A stretch of DNA of 64,000 bases from Anodontia alba. Its lineage: Eukaryota; Mollusca; Bivalvia; Lucinida; Lucinidae. The DNA is taken from the NCBI GenBank assembly GCA_964016985.1, contig OZ024826.1, positions 65,154,792 through 65,218,791 on the forward strand, in the 5' to 3' direction. Both the position numbers and the translations under genes were made by a program. This document shows, in pieces, positions 1 through 13,517 of this stretch; within the stretch, counting starts at the first letter, position 1, and the number at the start of each line of letters is the position of its first letter. Under the pieces are notes generated by a model that was not told the DNA's origin, did not search any database, and worked only from the letters and a program-made list of their open reading frames with translations.

Positions 1-2440
1 TTTGAAGAGTTTGTATTATTTTGCTATTTCTGATGTTATTCTGCTGAAGTTCTAAATTCAACACTATTTTGAAGCAGTTTTTGGTGGCGGTTTACCGCCG
101 CCAAATTTACTATACGGAATTTCTACAATCCGTCTTCTCAAAATTGCAAACCTAATAACTTCCTAAAAAGTAGTTCCATACTGACGCTGATGTCGCTTAA
201 TTCTGCATTCAAACATGTAAGCCTCCTACACTCTGATAATTATAAGAGCGACCGAATATACAAAACAAAGAAAACTTCAAACTTTTGAAGAAATAATAAT
301 TTAATGATGGGCGGACGAATATAAACAGAATAAACAATTAACTGGTTTCCTGTGTTCTATATGCAAAGTATTGAGCTATAGGGTGAGGGAACCAGTCAAA
401 ATAAACAAACGGTGGAACTTGATTCAGCCTCCAGAACCTTCTGAGGCAGAGAATTTGAAAATTGATGCAAAAAATTCTCCGAAAGTCTCCGAAAGCGTAT
501 CAAAGAAAGGTATAAATATGTGATAAAGCATCAGCAGTTTTTTTAGGCTATTCACCATAAAAAGTTTTGGCCGAAATCACTTCGCATGAATATTTTCGAA
601 AAAGTAAAATACAGTTCGGTTACATATGTATTTAGCAGCATGTTTTTCCTAAACGTTCGCTTTAATATATGTTTTTATGAAAATTATTTATAAATATTTT
701 TTGACAAAATAAATAAATAAAAAAAAAATAAAAATAAATAAAAATAACGTTTTATTTACATTTTTGTGGTATTACTTTCCTGCGGCCACCAGGCCACTGT
801 GCCTGTCACTTTGTGCCTTCCAGATATACCGGATACTAAGAAAACTGTGAATCGTCCGACCCAAACACACTGATTTCCGCCATAGTAATAATTTTCTTCG
901 ATAGAAATTATATTTTCTCGAAGATTTTTTGTAGTTCATGTATAGGCTCGCTAAAAATAACGTCCGAAAAGCAGAAAGTTTCAAGATCTCCAGCAAAATT
1001 CCTGAAGCAGTAAAATGCGTTTCAGGAGGCCAACGGTTAGTGTATCGTCAGTGAGATGCCTATTACCGAGGTTCACTAATTATCGGATATTCAGGAACCA
1101 CGGCCCCCGCCCATTGGGGCCCGCGAAGTAGATGGGCTGCCTGTAGCCTCCAAGGCAGACCTGCTTAAGCAGGGCCTGAGTCCATCATGTGATCAGGTTG
1201 GGTAAAAGTCCCACAAATCTGGAGGCAATATCGTTAATGACAGAAATATTGTTGACCCACATTCTAATTCTCAGTTATCAGGAAACATTTACGTATGAGT
1301 GTTAAAAGTACAAAACAAAATTTGGGACCCTCAAAATGTAATTGATACCGCCCATGAAAAAACAGGGAAATGGCATTTTATATGGAATGTTTGGAGTTGT
1401 TATCGTTATATTTTCCCCGAAGATTTTTTGTGTTTATAAGGGGATTTTATTTTATCACTCATCTTTTGCTAAATTTATATGACAAGTGTTATTGTAACTG
1501 TCTGTAAATCTGTGAAAGTTCTATGAGTTTAAGGAACTTTAGTGAATCCGTAAAAACTCCATGAATCCATGAAAGTTCCGTGGTCAAGGTCTGTCAGTCA
1601 TTTAAATTTTGTATCAGTGATATGATAAAGTTCCACGGAAGCTCCGTATTGTATCCGAGATACACATATGCATGAAAAGTATTAAGTGCAAGGCCGGGAA
1701 AAAGAAGCAAAATCAGTCGCTAGAAAAGACATTCAGTAATAGTATTAACAGAGAATTTGAAAGGAAATAGATCCATTAGAATAAATTGATAACATTTACT
1801 CAGTTGCTACATGCAAGTTTTCATTTTAGTCAACATTCAAAACATCCAACAGTTCTTGAATGTTTCAACTGGCACGCTTTCAGTTTGATATCTTGGCACT
1901 CTGGATGGAACCAATGCTGACATTTTGTGCACTGGAACATCAGATTGTAGTGGGATCTTGTGGGCCTGTATATAAAGACGTTTTTTTTCTCGATTCTGGC
2001 TTGCTTGGAAATTCAGTGAAAGCACTGCTGTTAATATCAGGATTCACACTGCATTTTGAAACTGGGGGTAAATCTACTCTGTTCTCTTTTTTTTGTACGC
2101 CCATTGTAAAGTAGTCTTATCAAATTTAGGGGTATAAGACAAATTTTGAGGGGATAAAAACCCCTCTGCAGAGGGTAAATGGGAATGCTGAATACAATTT
2201 GGAAGATGCAACGGTGCCAATGTTTTCGTATTTTGTTAACTCCATGTACAAGGCTTGGGACCATTTGGGTGACTATAGTCCAATACTACGGACATTTCAG
2301 TACTTTTTTCGGAACTTTCCGTTATTCCATGAATCCATGACAGTTCCATGTTTTGTCAACCTCTAGGCCCCAACACTGCACACACATATGTATACAAAAT
2401 ATTTATAATATAAACTGATACTAAAATTTCATCATTTCTC
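1..2440. other. AT-rich region without recognisable gene
   Basis: I see no exon with convincing splice sites, no long ORF and no recognisable repeat family here. There is an A-rich run near 719-745 and an isolated GC-rich patch at about 1095-1210. Two patches share the words ATGAATCCATGA and GTTCC (1500-1640 and 2300-2355) and may be ends of an old element, but no target duplication is visible. It is probably intergenic or intronic. Confidence 0.5.
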
Positions 2441-2611
2441 ACTGCTGTGGTTCGAGTCTCGCTCGGGTCACGTCACATGTGGGAAAGCCGTGTTCTGCTT
2501 ACGGATGGTCAGGTGGTTTTCCCCCGGGTACTCCGGTTTTTGCCCACCTTTGATGAACGATCGGCTCGATATAAGTGAAATATTCTTGAAAGAGACATAA
2601 AACCCAAATCA

Positions 2612-2635
<24 letters not shown>
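2441..2635 (+). mobile_element. 5'-truncated tRNA-derived SINE with poly(A) tail
   Basis: A pol III B-box-like word GGTTCGAGTC lies at 2449-2458. It is followed by a body containing GGTGGTTTTCCCCCGGGTAC (around 2514), the type of conserved central domain found in metazoan SINEs, and then a 25-bp poly(A) tail at 2611-2635. No A box is seen upstream, so the copy looks 5'-truncated. No clear target-site duplication was found. The SINE class is fairly certain; the family name is not. Confidence 0.7.
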
Positions 2636-2642
<7 letters not shown>

Positions 2643-2710
2643 AACACACACACACATTAATTTTATTCAGGCATCAAAAAATCCTGGTGTGGTGACTGGG
2701 GGTTCAGCCA

Positions 2711-3005
2711 TCTGGTTAGCTCAGTTGGGTAGAGCACTTGCAAGCTAGAGGTCACAGGTTTCAGTCCTGCATCCAACACACTTTCCCTCCTTAGTTTCCT
2801 TTAATGGTGCCCAATGTGAATAACTCACTGCAGCCGACATTGGATTTATGGGGCACCAGGATCAGGCATAAAATAGGGTGGTCGATGGTTTTCCCTGTGT
2901 AATCTGGGTTCCTCTAACACACATTCACGAAACACCAACATCCATGTCTTATAGAACAAGTGCATAAGATTGCTGAGCTTTCTGTGCAATCAAAGTAAAC
3001 ATAAA
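2711..3005 (+). mobile_element. tRNA-derived SINE, second family
   Basis: The head has a near-perfect A box (TAGCTCAGTTGGGTAGAGC, about 2716-2735) and a B-box-like word GGTTTCAGTCC at 2757-2767, spaced as in a tRNA. A ~230-bp unrelated body follows, including GGTCGATGGTTTTCCCTGTG, a motif similar to the central domain of the neighbouring SINE. The 3' end is vague (around 3005) and no long A tail is present. A functional tRNA is excluded because the acceptor stem does not close and the body continues. Confidence 0.65.
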
Positions 3006-3498
3006 TAATGTGTTAACTTTAAAATCGATAACTTATAAGTGATTATGCCTCAATTTGTAATATTTTGTCCAGATGTATCAGTATAAGTGACCCTGTCCAC
3101 TTGTTTGAGCTATATTAAGTGTACATTTTTAAGAGTAAGGCTATATTTTGATTTTTATTTGTTCATATTTATACAGAGTTTAACTCTCCAAATTGAAATG
3201 AACACAAGAAATCCTCAAATTGATTGTTTGTCTTATGGAAATATACCAGAATATGCATAACGCAATACAGCTGTATTTTGTCATCAGATTTTAGCACATT
3301 TATTAAGATACACATTGTAACTTTTTAAAGCAAACAGGTATTTGTTCTTATTTCTTGCCTGTTATATAAGAGTTACATTATTAAATGAATTAGTACCAAG
3401 AATCCTCAGATAAATAGATTATCTGGTGAATATTCCCCATAATTTAAGCTTTTCAAGAAATGAATACATTAATTTATGACACATGCTTAAGTTATCCG
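3006..3498. other. AT-rich non-coding DNA
   Basis: No gene, repeat array or splice-bounded exon is visible. It is typical intron-like or intergenic AT-rich sequence. Confidence 0.45.
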
Positions 3499-4270
<772 letters not shown>

Positions 4271-4274
4271 TTTG

Positions 4275-5313
4275 AAAGAATTGAGGTGTGGCACATACAA
4301 GAACTACAACTCTAGGTCCCACAGTTATTTAGTCATCTGCCGTGACAGTATTTAGTAAAAGAAACCTTGTGCATTTGATAACTCCAACACCCTTTCAGAT
4401 ATATTGATTGAACTCAGTAGGATTGTACATGAGGTTGAGAAGATGTATTGCATAAACTACAACTCCAGGTGCTGTGGTTTAGAATTATCTCCCCTAATAG
4501 AAACTTTGTGATCTTGGTAACTCCAACATCTTTTCAGATGCATTGATGATACTTGGTAGGATTGTACATAAGGTTGAGAAAGCATGTCACACAAAAGAAT
4601 CACAACTCTAGATGCCACAGTTTTTAGTAATCTCCCCTGACAGTATTTGGTAATGGAAACCTTATGATTGCCATAACTTCAACACCATTTCAGATATATC
4701 GATGATATCAAGGAGAATTGTACAAGACGTTGAGAAGACGCTTCTTGTACAAGATCTACAACTCTAGGTACTGCAATTTTTTAGGTATCTCCCCTGTCAG
4801 TATTTGGTAATAGAGACCTTGTAAGTCCAACACCCTTTGAAATATATTGATAGTACTTGGTAGGATTGAACAGGAGGTAAGAAGGTTAGTCGTATACAAA
4901 AACTGTAACTTAGAATACTGCAGTTTTTGAGTTCACTCCCCTGACACTATTTGTCAGTGGAAACCATGTGATTGTCATAACTTAAGCGCCATGGAAGATA
5001 CATTGATGATACTTGGTAGAATTTTACATGAGGTTAAAAAGGTGTGTTGCATGTAAGGACCACAACTCTGGATGCTTTGTTTTTTTTTTTTTGTTTTTTT
5101 TGTTATCTCCCCTGACAGTATTTGGTAGTAGAAACTTGTTTGCTGCATAGCTTCATCAGTTAAAATTGGATCTTCCTTAAACTTGCAGAAGTGGAGGACA
5201 TGGATATTTTGGAGTTATATCCTCCAGATTAATGAATATTGTAGACATTGAGTGACCTTTTAGGCACAGGTGAGCGTTAATGACCACCATGGTCCTCTTG
5301 TTTATATATGAAG
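4275..5313 (+). mobile_element. Old tandem-core (pearl/HINE-like) element with tail
   Basis: Six degenerate units of about 150 bp run from 4275 to about 5150, marked by the recurrent phrase ACTACAACTCTAGG (near 4300, 4456, 4603, 4757, 4907 and 5061) and CCCCTGACAGTATTTGGTA. A tail follows at 5264-5313, ACAGGTGAGCG...GACCACCATGGTCCTCTTGTT, with a short hairpin before CTCTTGTT. The same tail ends the elements at 27122 and 28403. No hairpin head is visible, so the 5' end is probably lost. Confidence 0.7.
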
Positions 5314-6375
5314 AGTGCAGAGAGCTGAGACAAACAAAAATCACAGTTGAATTCGAAGCTTGATTTTGGATTTTGTGAAACCGTATTTTAACCACAAATA
5401 TTTTTCATAGATTAAAGCAGACACATCCTCTTATTTCACTTTTGGTTGTATATGTGCTAAAAAGAAAGACATGTGACTAGCGAGTCAAATGGTGAAAACC
5501 TTACTGAAATATTCCAGATATTTACATCATTGGTTTTTATGAAAAATTTAAAAAAATGTTTTAAAAACTTTAATTTGAAAATATTCCAAATACATGTACT
5601 TACAACAGTGGTTCTTATGAAATTTTTTTCAAAAATCTTTTAAAAAAAATTAATTTGAAAATATTCAAAGAATGTATACAGAGAGAAAAGGTCTCTTCCC
5701 TTTTTGATAAGGTGCAGTGCTTATACATTTTCATATTTAGTTTGATACAATTTAATTTTGAGAAATCAAATTTATGTCAAACTAAAATTTAAATTCCATT
5801 GTCTGAAGTTATTTTACTGAAGTTTTATGTGTATTTTGTAATGATCTTTGGAATGTAATTATCAAAAATAGATTTGTTCTTGGTAATTTTTTTTCCAACA
5901 TAGTAACCTGTATCTTGCATTTTTCATATTTAAATAAAAAGTTTTTGGAATTTAATTATATTAGTTTTCATAATTTAAAAAAAAAAATTCTAGCTTGAAA
6001 TTTTAAGTCTTAATATCAATAGTAATAGAATACTTACTTTTTTTTTAATTAAAATTAGCAGTCTGGAATAAAATGATGAGGATTTAAAATCTAAAAGAAT
6101 CAGTGACATCATAGGATAGTGTATTGTGGGATAGCTTTTTTACAAAGTATAAATAGCAATACCAGTTACTAAGACTTTGAACATTCAGGAATCTCTAAAT
6201 GGGGTTTTCAACATAATTTTCATTTTGCCAATATCTTTACCGTAATTTGAAATATTCTGAAATTAGGGGATGCATCTGAACATCTTTAAGCTTACTACTG
6301 TTTTTATTATACTCGTTTTTCAAACACGGCGTATTAGGTTATGGGGTCTGAAGCCATAAACTTTTTTGTTTCCAG
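5314..6375. other. AT-rich non-coding DNA
   Basis: Low-complexity A/T tracts and short imperfect duplications (GAAAATATTC near 5578 and 5655). No gene is seen. Confidence 0.45.
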
Positions 6376-8066
6376 CTAACTCCTCCTACAGTTTACATCC
6401 CATCAGGCTGAATCTTGGTTTATAAATTGACCATGATGTGGAGCAGTACATAATGTTTCGGGGTTACAGTCCACCAAATACTAACAGGGTTATGCCCCTT
6501 TGAAAATTCCTGTGTTTTTTGTTTCCAGCTAACTCCTCCTACAGTTTACATCCAATCAAGCTGAAACTTGATTTATACTTAGACCATGATGTGGAACAGT
6601 GCATATTATTTCAAGGTTACAGTCCACCTAATATTAGCAGAGATATGTCCCTTTGAAAATTTCAGTAAACTTTTCGTTTCTGACTAAATCCTCCTACAGT
6701 TTACATCGGATCAAGCTGAAACTTGATTTACAGTTAGACCATCATGTGGAACAGTGCATATTTGTTCGAGGTTACAGTCCATCAAATATTAGCAGAATAA
6801 TGACCCTTTGAAAATTTCGCTAAATTTTTTAGTTTCTTGCTAGCTTTTCCTACAGTTTACATCCGATCAAGCTGAAGTTTGATTTATAGGTAGACCATGA
6901 TGTGATGCAGCGCATGTTGTTTTGAGGCCACACTCCACCAAATATTAACAGAGTTATGTTCCTTGGAATATTTCGGTAAACTTTTTGTTTCTGGCCAACT
7001 CCTCCTACAGTTTACATCGGATCAAGCTGAAACTTGATTTATAGTTAGACCATGATATCGAGCAGCTCATATATATTCAAGGTTACAGTCCACCAAATAT
7101 CAGCAGAGTTATTTTCCCTTGAAATTTTCAGTAAATTTTTCACTTCCCCAGCTAACTCCTCCTACAGTTTACATTTGATCATGCTTAAACTTGATTTATA
7201 GTAAGAACATGATGTGGAGCAGCGCAAATTATTTCAAGGTTACAGTCCACCAAATATTGGCAGTTATGCCCCTTTGAAAATTTCTGTAAATTTTTTGTTT
7301 CCGGCTTATTCCTACTACAGTTTACATTGGATCAAGCTGAAACTTGATTTAAATTTACACCATGAAGTGGAGCAGGGCATATTATCTTGAGGTTACAGTC
7401 CACCATATATTAGCAGAGCTATGCCCCTTTGAAAATTCTGTAATCTTTTCGTTTCTGGCTAACTCCTATAGTTTACACCTGATCAAACTGAAACTTTGTA
7501 AATACTTACACTGAGCTTAAACTCGATTTATAATAAGAATATAATGTGGAGCGGCACATATTATTTTGAGGTTACCAAACATCAAATATTACCAGAGTTA
7601 TGCCCCATTAAAAATTTCCATAAACTTTGCATTTCTGGCTAACTCCTTCTATAGTTTACATCCAATCATGCTGAAAAGCGATTTATTGTTAGACCGTGGT
7701 GTGGAGCAGCACATATTATTAGGAGGTTACAGTACACTAAATATTAGCAGAGTTATGCCCCTTTAAAATTCTGTTAATCTTTTGTTCCCGGCTAACTCCT
7801 CATATAGTTTACATCCAATCAAGCTGAAACTTGATTTGTAGTTTGACCATGATGTGGAGCAGCACATATTATTCCAAAATTACAGTCCAACAAATAGTAG
7901 CAGCATTATGTCCCTTTGAAATGTTTGGTAATTTTTTGGTTTCCAGCTAACTCCACTTACAAATTTACACAGGTCTGGAGCACAGAATTGCACAGTAGTC
8001 CGCATATGTGCTACATCCTATTACTTGCCAAGGGCATATGATGCCTCCGCTTGTAGAGCTCTTGTT
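6376..8066 (+). mobile_element. Tandem-core element, ~155-bp monomer, about 11 units
   Basis: Monomers begin with AACTCCTCCTACAGTTTACA at about 6378, 6530, 6685, 6842, 6995, 7155, 7306, 7460, 7639, 7794 and 7950 (some diverged). Each contains TGAAACTTGATTTATAG and GGTTACAGTCCACCAAATAT. A tail-like end with GAGCTCTTGTTT occurs near 8056-8066. No clear head is found; the 5' boundary may lie near 6340. Divergence between units suggests an old element. Confidence 0.75.
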
Positions 8067-8690
8067 TGTTTTTAGATACAATATATATATATATAATAGA
8101 ATGGACATAATGACTCCTCAAATGGATGGAATAACAGACGGTAAACGGTAAAAGGCCAGAACTATGTACATTTAAGCACTCTAGATGATTATCCAGATTA
8201 TCTTTTTAATTATAATTTCTACACAAAACATATGTTGTTGGTACTTATTTGAAAGTTATTGATAGGGTAGTTGTAATGAATACCCACAACTTACAATCCT
8301 TTCAGTCCTTTAAGAAATAAGTAACATGTAAGTATTTCATACTTGAAAAATAAAAAACAAAAAACAAAAACAAAAAAAAACAACTGTGTTATCTGATTAT
8401 AAATAATGTTACTGTACACAGTGCAGGGAAATTAAATAAAAATGTGGTTAAAAGGGGTTCAGAACCACAGTGATGTGGATCAAATATTCATGATACTGAA
8501 ACTAGTTACTCTGAATTGTGCAGAATGCACACATGGTGTAGCGAAAATGGCATTGCTTTAGTTACATATCAAGAAATATTGAACAAAATGAAAGTACAGA
8601 TGATATGTAGTCTAGAGGCTTATAGAAATTAAGGAAACCGCCACCATCAGCACTCTCAGTGCTTTGATTAAAGAAAGGTGTTTTTGATAT
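8067..8690. other. AT-rich non-coding DNA
   Basis: It starts with a short (AT)n stretch at 8083-8096 and has an A/C-rich stretch at 8346-8384. No gene or repeat family is recognised. Confidence 0.45.
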
Positions 8691-9093
8691 TTATACCCCC
8701 TGCAAACTGTGTTTGCATGTGTGTTGGGGGGATGGGGTGGGGAGTATATTGTATTTTGACATTGTCCATCCATACGTCCATCCGTTCATCCGTCCATCCG
8801 TTACTTTTTTATTTCTTCTTCTTATCTTGCTGAATAATTTCAGGAATCTTTTCATATTTTGCATAGATGTTGATAGTGATGATGTTGCTATAAGAAAAAA
8901 AATAAGAGTGGAGGGGTTAATTCCTTTAGATTTATTTCCCTTTGTTATTCTTGAAAAGGAATTATAGTTTTTGCTTCTTGCTAAATAATTTAAGGAATCT
9001 TTTCAAATTTTCCATAAATGTTGATATTGATAAGATGTTGCTGCTGGAGAAAAATGAGGTGCTAGGAGTTAATTCTTTTTGAGTTATTCTTGT
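8691..9093 (+). mobile_element. Small tandem-core element with TATACCCC hairpin head
   Basis: The head TATACCCCC is followed by the hairpin GCAAAC-TGT-GTTTGC (8702-8716), then a (TCCATCCG)-type microsatellite (8766-8803) and two core units of ~148 bp (about 8815 and 8965) sharing AATAATTT(C/A)AGGAATCTTTTCA. The tail is not resolved. The head design is the same as at 14259, 16806, 32733 and 37969. Confidence 0.65.
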
Positions 9094-9431
9094 AAAGCTG
9101 TTTTTGACGCACCTGCTTTAGAAGGGCGACTTAGGCGTGCAAGTTTCCATCCGTTCCTCGGTTCATCCGTCAGTGCATCCCATGGTCCATTCATCCATCC
9201 ATTAACATTTACCAACTCCTCTTACAGTATAGTACTGATTGTATTGAAACTTTGCATGTGTTTTTTTTTTTTCATGGTATGAGGATGTACATGTGGTTTG
9301 GATATAATTGTTAGATAATTTTTTGTCACTTTTTCCATATTGTGAACTTCGTTATTTTTCACCCTTAATATATAGACAGTGGGTACCTCTTGTGAGTGCA
9401 ACTCCTCTTACAGTTTTGTACCGATCATTTT
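9094..9431 (+). mobile_element. Host tandem-core element, piece 1 (~187-bp monomer)
   Basis: Microsatellite-like TCCATCCG sequence is followed by core monomers starting AACTCCTCTTACAG (9212 and 9399, 187 bp apart) with CATGGTATGAGGATGTACAT. The second monomer stops at 9431, where another element is inserted. The monomer resumes in pieces at 14201, 15547 and 28404, so one element originally ran through all four pieces. Confidence 0.7.
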
Positions 9432-9463
9432 TAGCTTGCCAATATGAAGTACAAGGAGAGCTA

Positions 9464-9769
9464 CCGGCCTCTGTGGCTCAATTGGATGCACCATCCTATT
9501 GGAGACCATGAGGTCATGGGTTCAACCCCTGTTGAGGTCGGCAACATTCTTTCGCGGAGATTGATCATGAAATATTTTCTACGGTCATTCTCTCCCTTCC
9601 GCTGATTCAAGAAGGCAGTTGTCAGTTTCTGGCGAAAGAATGTGCACAATACTGGTTAACCGCTTAGAGGACTAAGCCTGCCCAGTAAATGTGTGGTTAG
9701 GTAAACTGACTGCGCTCGTTATGACCCCATTGGATTGACTGGGCCGTAAAACCTCAACACAAACAAACA
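9464..9769 (+). mobile_element. Full-length tRNA-derived SINE, copy 1
   Basis: A tRNA-like head (A box around TGGCTCAATTGGATGC, B box GGTTCAACCC near 9519) is followed by a conserved body (GGTCGGCAACATTCTTTCG; GTGCACAATACTGGTTAACC) and a (CAAA)n-type tail. It is flanked by the short direct repeat AGAGCTA (9457-9463 and 9770-9776). It lies just inside the head of the tandem-core element. Closely related copies sit at 41329 and 62061, and a truncated one at 11812. Confidence 0.88.
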
Positions 9770-11811
9770 AGAGCTATTTTAGTCGCTCCTGTCGTCTGTG
9801 TGCATTTGTGTTCCTGTTCCCATTCCCATCACACTGTGTTACAGTTTTTCAAATGCTTATATCTCAACAGTCACTCACCACAGATCATTCATATTTGGAA
9901 CATGGGTGCTTGGGAGAGTTGTCTGCGATTTCATAAGAACAGACCTCTAGGTTCATGCACCGGGGTGGGGCTAGGGGTCAAAATCTAGGACACCTTTGTA
10001 AAATGCTCTATTGCTGTGTTTAAGTTTTTCATATGCTTAGAAGTCAGTTGTCAACAAGCATTCATATTTGGAACATGGGTGCCTGGAAGGGTTGTCTAAG
10101 TGTCCATAGGTATCGGGGTTCCTGGTTTCATGCCCTGGGGTGGGGCTAGGGTTCAAAACCCAGGACACCTCTTGTAAAGTGTTTTGTGCATTTCTGTTAT
10201 GCTAGCATTGTAAACACATCCTAGGTAATACATCAGTCAACCTTGTGACATTGCTTTAAGTGTCATTGGGTGAAGGTCATGGTTACCTACATTTCACAGT
10301 CCAATGACCTTGATTTCATGGTCCAGTGCTTTTGCCTTATATCTCTAAGACTATTTGATGGAGAAATGTCATACCTTGGATATTAGTTCCATGTGACACA
10401 AAGAGTGACCTCAAAATATAATTAGGTCTGTGTGACCTATATTTCATGGTCCAGTGATTGTGCCAAAGACTATTTGATAGAGCAAAATATATGTAGGTCA
10501 CTATGACATATATTTCATGGACCAGTGATTATGCCTTATAACTCGATAACTATTTGATGGAGAAATGTCATACCTTGGATGTTAGTTCCAGGGTTCAAAA
10601 CCCAGGACACCTCTTGTAAAGTGTTTTGTGCATTTCTGTTATGCTAGTGTTGTAAACACATCCTAGGTAATACATCAGTCAACCTTGTGACATTGCTTTT
10701 AGTGTCATTGGGTGAAAGTAATGGTGACCTACATTTCACAGTCCAATGACCTTGATTTCATGGTCCAGTGATTTTGCCTTCTATCTCTATGACTTTTTGA
10801 TGGAGAAATGTCATACCTTGGATATTAGTTCCATGTGACACGAAGAGTGACCTCAGAATATAATTAGGTCAGTGTGACCTATATTTCATGGTCCAGTGAT
10901 TATGCCGAAGACTATTTGATAGAGCAAAATATATGTAGGTCAATATGACCTATATTCATGGACCTGTGATTATGCCTTATAACTTGAAGACTAATTGATA
11001 GAGAAATGTCATACCTTAGATAATTGTTCCATGTGACACGAAGAGTGACCTCACTATATATGTAGGTCAATGTGACCCGTATTTCATGGTCCAGTGATTA
11101 TGCCTTATATCTCAATGACTGTTTGATGGAGAAATGTCATACCTTGGATGTTAGTTCCATGTGACACGAAGAGTGACAAAATATAATTAGGTCAGTGTGA
11201 CCTATATTTCATGGTCCAGTGATTTTTCCTTATATTTAGAAGACTATTTGATAGAGAAATGTCATATTAGTTTCAACTGACACTAAGAGTGACCTCAAAG
11301 TATATGTCGGTCAATTTGACCTATATTTCATGGTCCAGTGATTTTGCCTTATATCTCATGACTATTTGATAGAGAAATGTCATACCTTGGATATTAGTTC
11401 CCTGTGACACGAAGAGTGACCTCAAAATATATGGAGGTCAATGTGACCTATATTTCAGGGACCAGTGATTATGGCTTATAACTTGAAGAAAATTTGATAG
11501 AGAGATGTCATACCATAGATATTAGTTCCATGTGACATGAGGAGTGATCTCAATATATGTAGGTCAGTGTGACCCATATTTCATGATCCAGTGATTATGC
11601 CTTATATCTGGATGACTATTTGATGGAGAAATGTCATACCTTGGCTATTTGTTCCATGTGACATGAAGAGTGACCTCAAAGGTCAATGTGATCTATATTT
11701 CATGGTCCATTGATTATGCCTTATAACTCAAAGACATTTAGAGTGACCTCAAAGTATATGTAGGTCAATTTGACCTATATTTCATTTTCATACTCGAAGA
11801 CTATTTGATAG

Positions 11812-11959
11812 GTCTGGCGAAAGAATGTGCACAATACTGGTTAACCGCTTAGAGGACTAAGCCTGCCCAGTAAACATGTGGTTAGGTAAACTGACCGCGC
11901 TCGATATGACCCCATTGGGTTGCCTGGGCCGTAAAACCTCAACACAAACAAACAAACAA
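11812..11959 (+). mobile_element. 5'-truncated copy of the same SINE
   Basis: Only the 3' half of the SINE is present, from GTCTGGCGAAAGAATGTGCA to the CAAACAAACAAA tail. A perfect 12-bp target duplication ACTATTTGATAG lies at 11800-11811 and 11960-11971. The duplicated word is part of the surrounding ~140-bp monomer, so the insertion is younger than the array. 5' truncation with a TSD is the signature of target-primed reverse transcription. Confidence 0.92.
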
Positions 11960-12548
11960 ACTATTTGATAGAGAAATGTCATACCATAGATATTAGTTCC
12001 ATGTGACAGGAAGAGTGATCTCAATATATGTAGGTCAATGTGACCCATATTTCATGATCCAGTGATTATGCCTTATATCTGGATGACTATTTGATAGAGA
12101 AATGTCATACCTTGGCTATTGTCACACAAAGAGTGACCTCAAAATATAATTAGGTCAATGTGACCTATATTTCGTGGTCCAGTTATTATGCCTGATAACT
12201 CAAAGACTATTTGATAGAGATATGTCATACATTGGATATTAGTTTCATGTGACATTAAGAGTGACTCAAACTATATGTAGGTCAATTTGACCTATATTTC
12301 ATTGTCCAATGGTTATTCCTTGTATCTCGAAGACTATTTGATAGAGAAATGTCATACCTTGGATATTAGTTCCATATGACACGAAGAGTGACCCCAAAAT
12401 ATATGTAGGTCAATGTGACCTATATTTTATGGACCAGTGATTATGCCTTATAACTCGAAGACTATTTGGTAGAGAAATGTCATACTTTAGATAATAGTTC
12501 CATGTGACAAGAAGAGTGAGCTCAATATATATGTAGGTCATTGTGACC

Positions 12549-13517
12549 CAGGGCTCGAGAAAATGTCGGTTTTTCGGTTCTGAACCGATTTTCGTATTTC
12601 TGAACCGATTTTGACTAACAGAGGATGATCAAAATTCGGTCCAGTTTTTAACGATATTTTGAAAAAAATCGGTTCGAAAATTTTCGCCAAGTCGCTAAAT
12701 TGTGTAAACAAACTGACCTTTTCCCACAGATAATCCAAGCGTGTATTCATAAAATACCTCGAGGGCCAGTTATTGGACCGGCTCATTATTGAAATAGGTG
12801 AATCAGATTTGTCCACACAGGCGGTTCTATTATCTTATCGCAGCTAATTTGATCCGCTTATAAAAATTATGTAATCAAGTGAAGCGAAGTCGGATGTGCT
12901 GGGCCTCGACGTGGCGCAGGGGCGAAACACTACTATTTTAAGTCTTTAATGAGCCTGCACACGACAAAACCTACAATAAAACTGGTGCGCCCAGCAGTTA
13001 CTCAAATCCACCTGCGCACATGCGCACCCATCCTCAATGACTCTTTTTATATATCATAGGTAGATGCGACCAGCGAAGAGTCTGATCAGTTTGCGCTAAT
13101 GCCTTCTGTAGGTTTTGTTATGCGCTGGCTCATAAATGTAGTGGCCAACGCAGCACAATGCGAATATAGCTTTTGATCGCCGATTGTTTCCCTTTAGTAC
13201 TCTTCAGTAACTGAGTGACCCGGATATTGGGAAAATGAAAGTAGATGAAATATGGCGTGTCTGAACGGTGGGAGCAAAATTGCTGTTTATAATCGAGATA
13301 CCGATGTTAATATTAATTGAACAAGTGTTGAAGCAATATTGGTATGTCAGTCGTTGTGCTAATAACGAACTAGCACCCTGTATTTTGAAACTGAAAAATA
13401 ATACCGAATGGAAACAAACGACCGTTACGGAAATTACCGAAAATCGGTTCGGCAATTTCCGTTTTTGGGGCGAAAATATGCTGGACCGATTTGGATTCTT
13501 CAGTTTCTCGAGCCCTG
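12549..13517. mobile_element. Non-autonomous hAT-like MITE, 969 bp
   Basis: A perfect 14-bp terminal inverted repeat CAGGGCTCGAGAAA (12549-12562; complement at 13504-13517) is flanked by a perfect 8-bp direct repeat TTGTGACC (12541-12548 and 13518-13525). CAGGG termini with 8-bp TSDs are diagnostic of the hAT superfamily. Subterminal AACCGATTTTCG-like words recur in inverted orientation at both ends. Open frames inside (up to 92 codons) resemble no transposase. Removing the element and one TSD copy restores an ordinary satellite monomer. Confidence 0.93.
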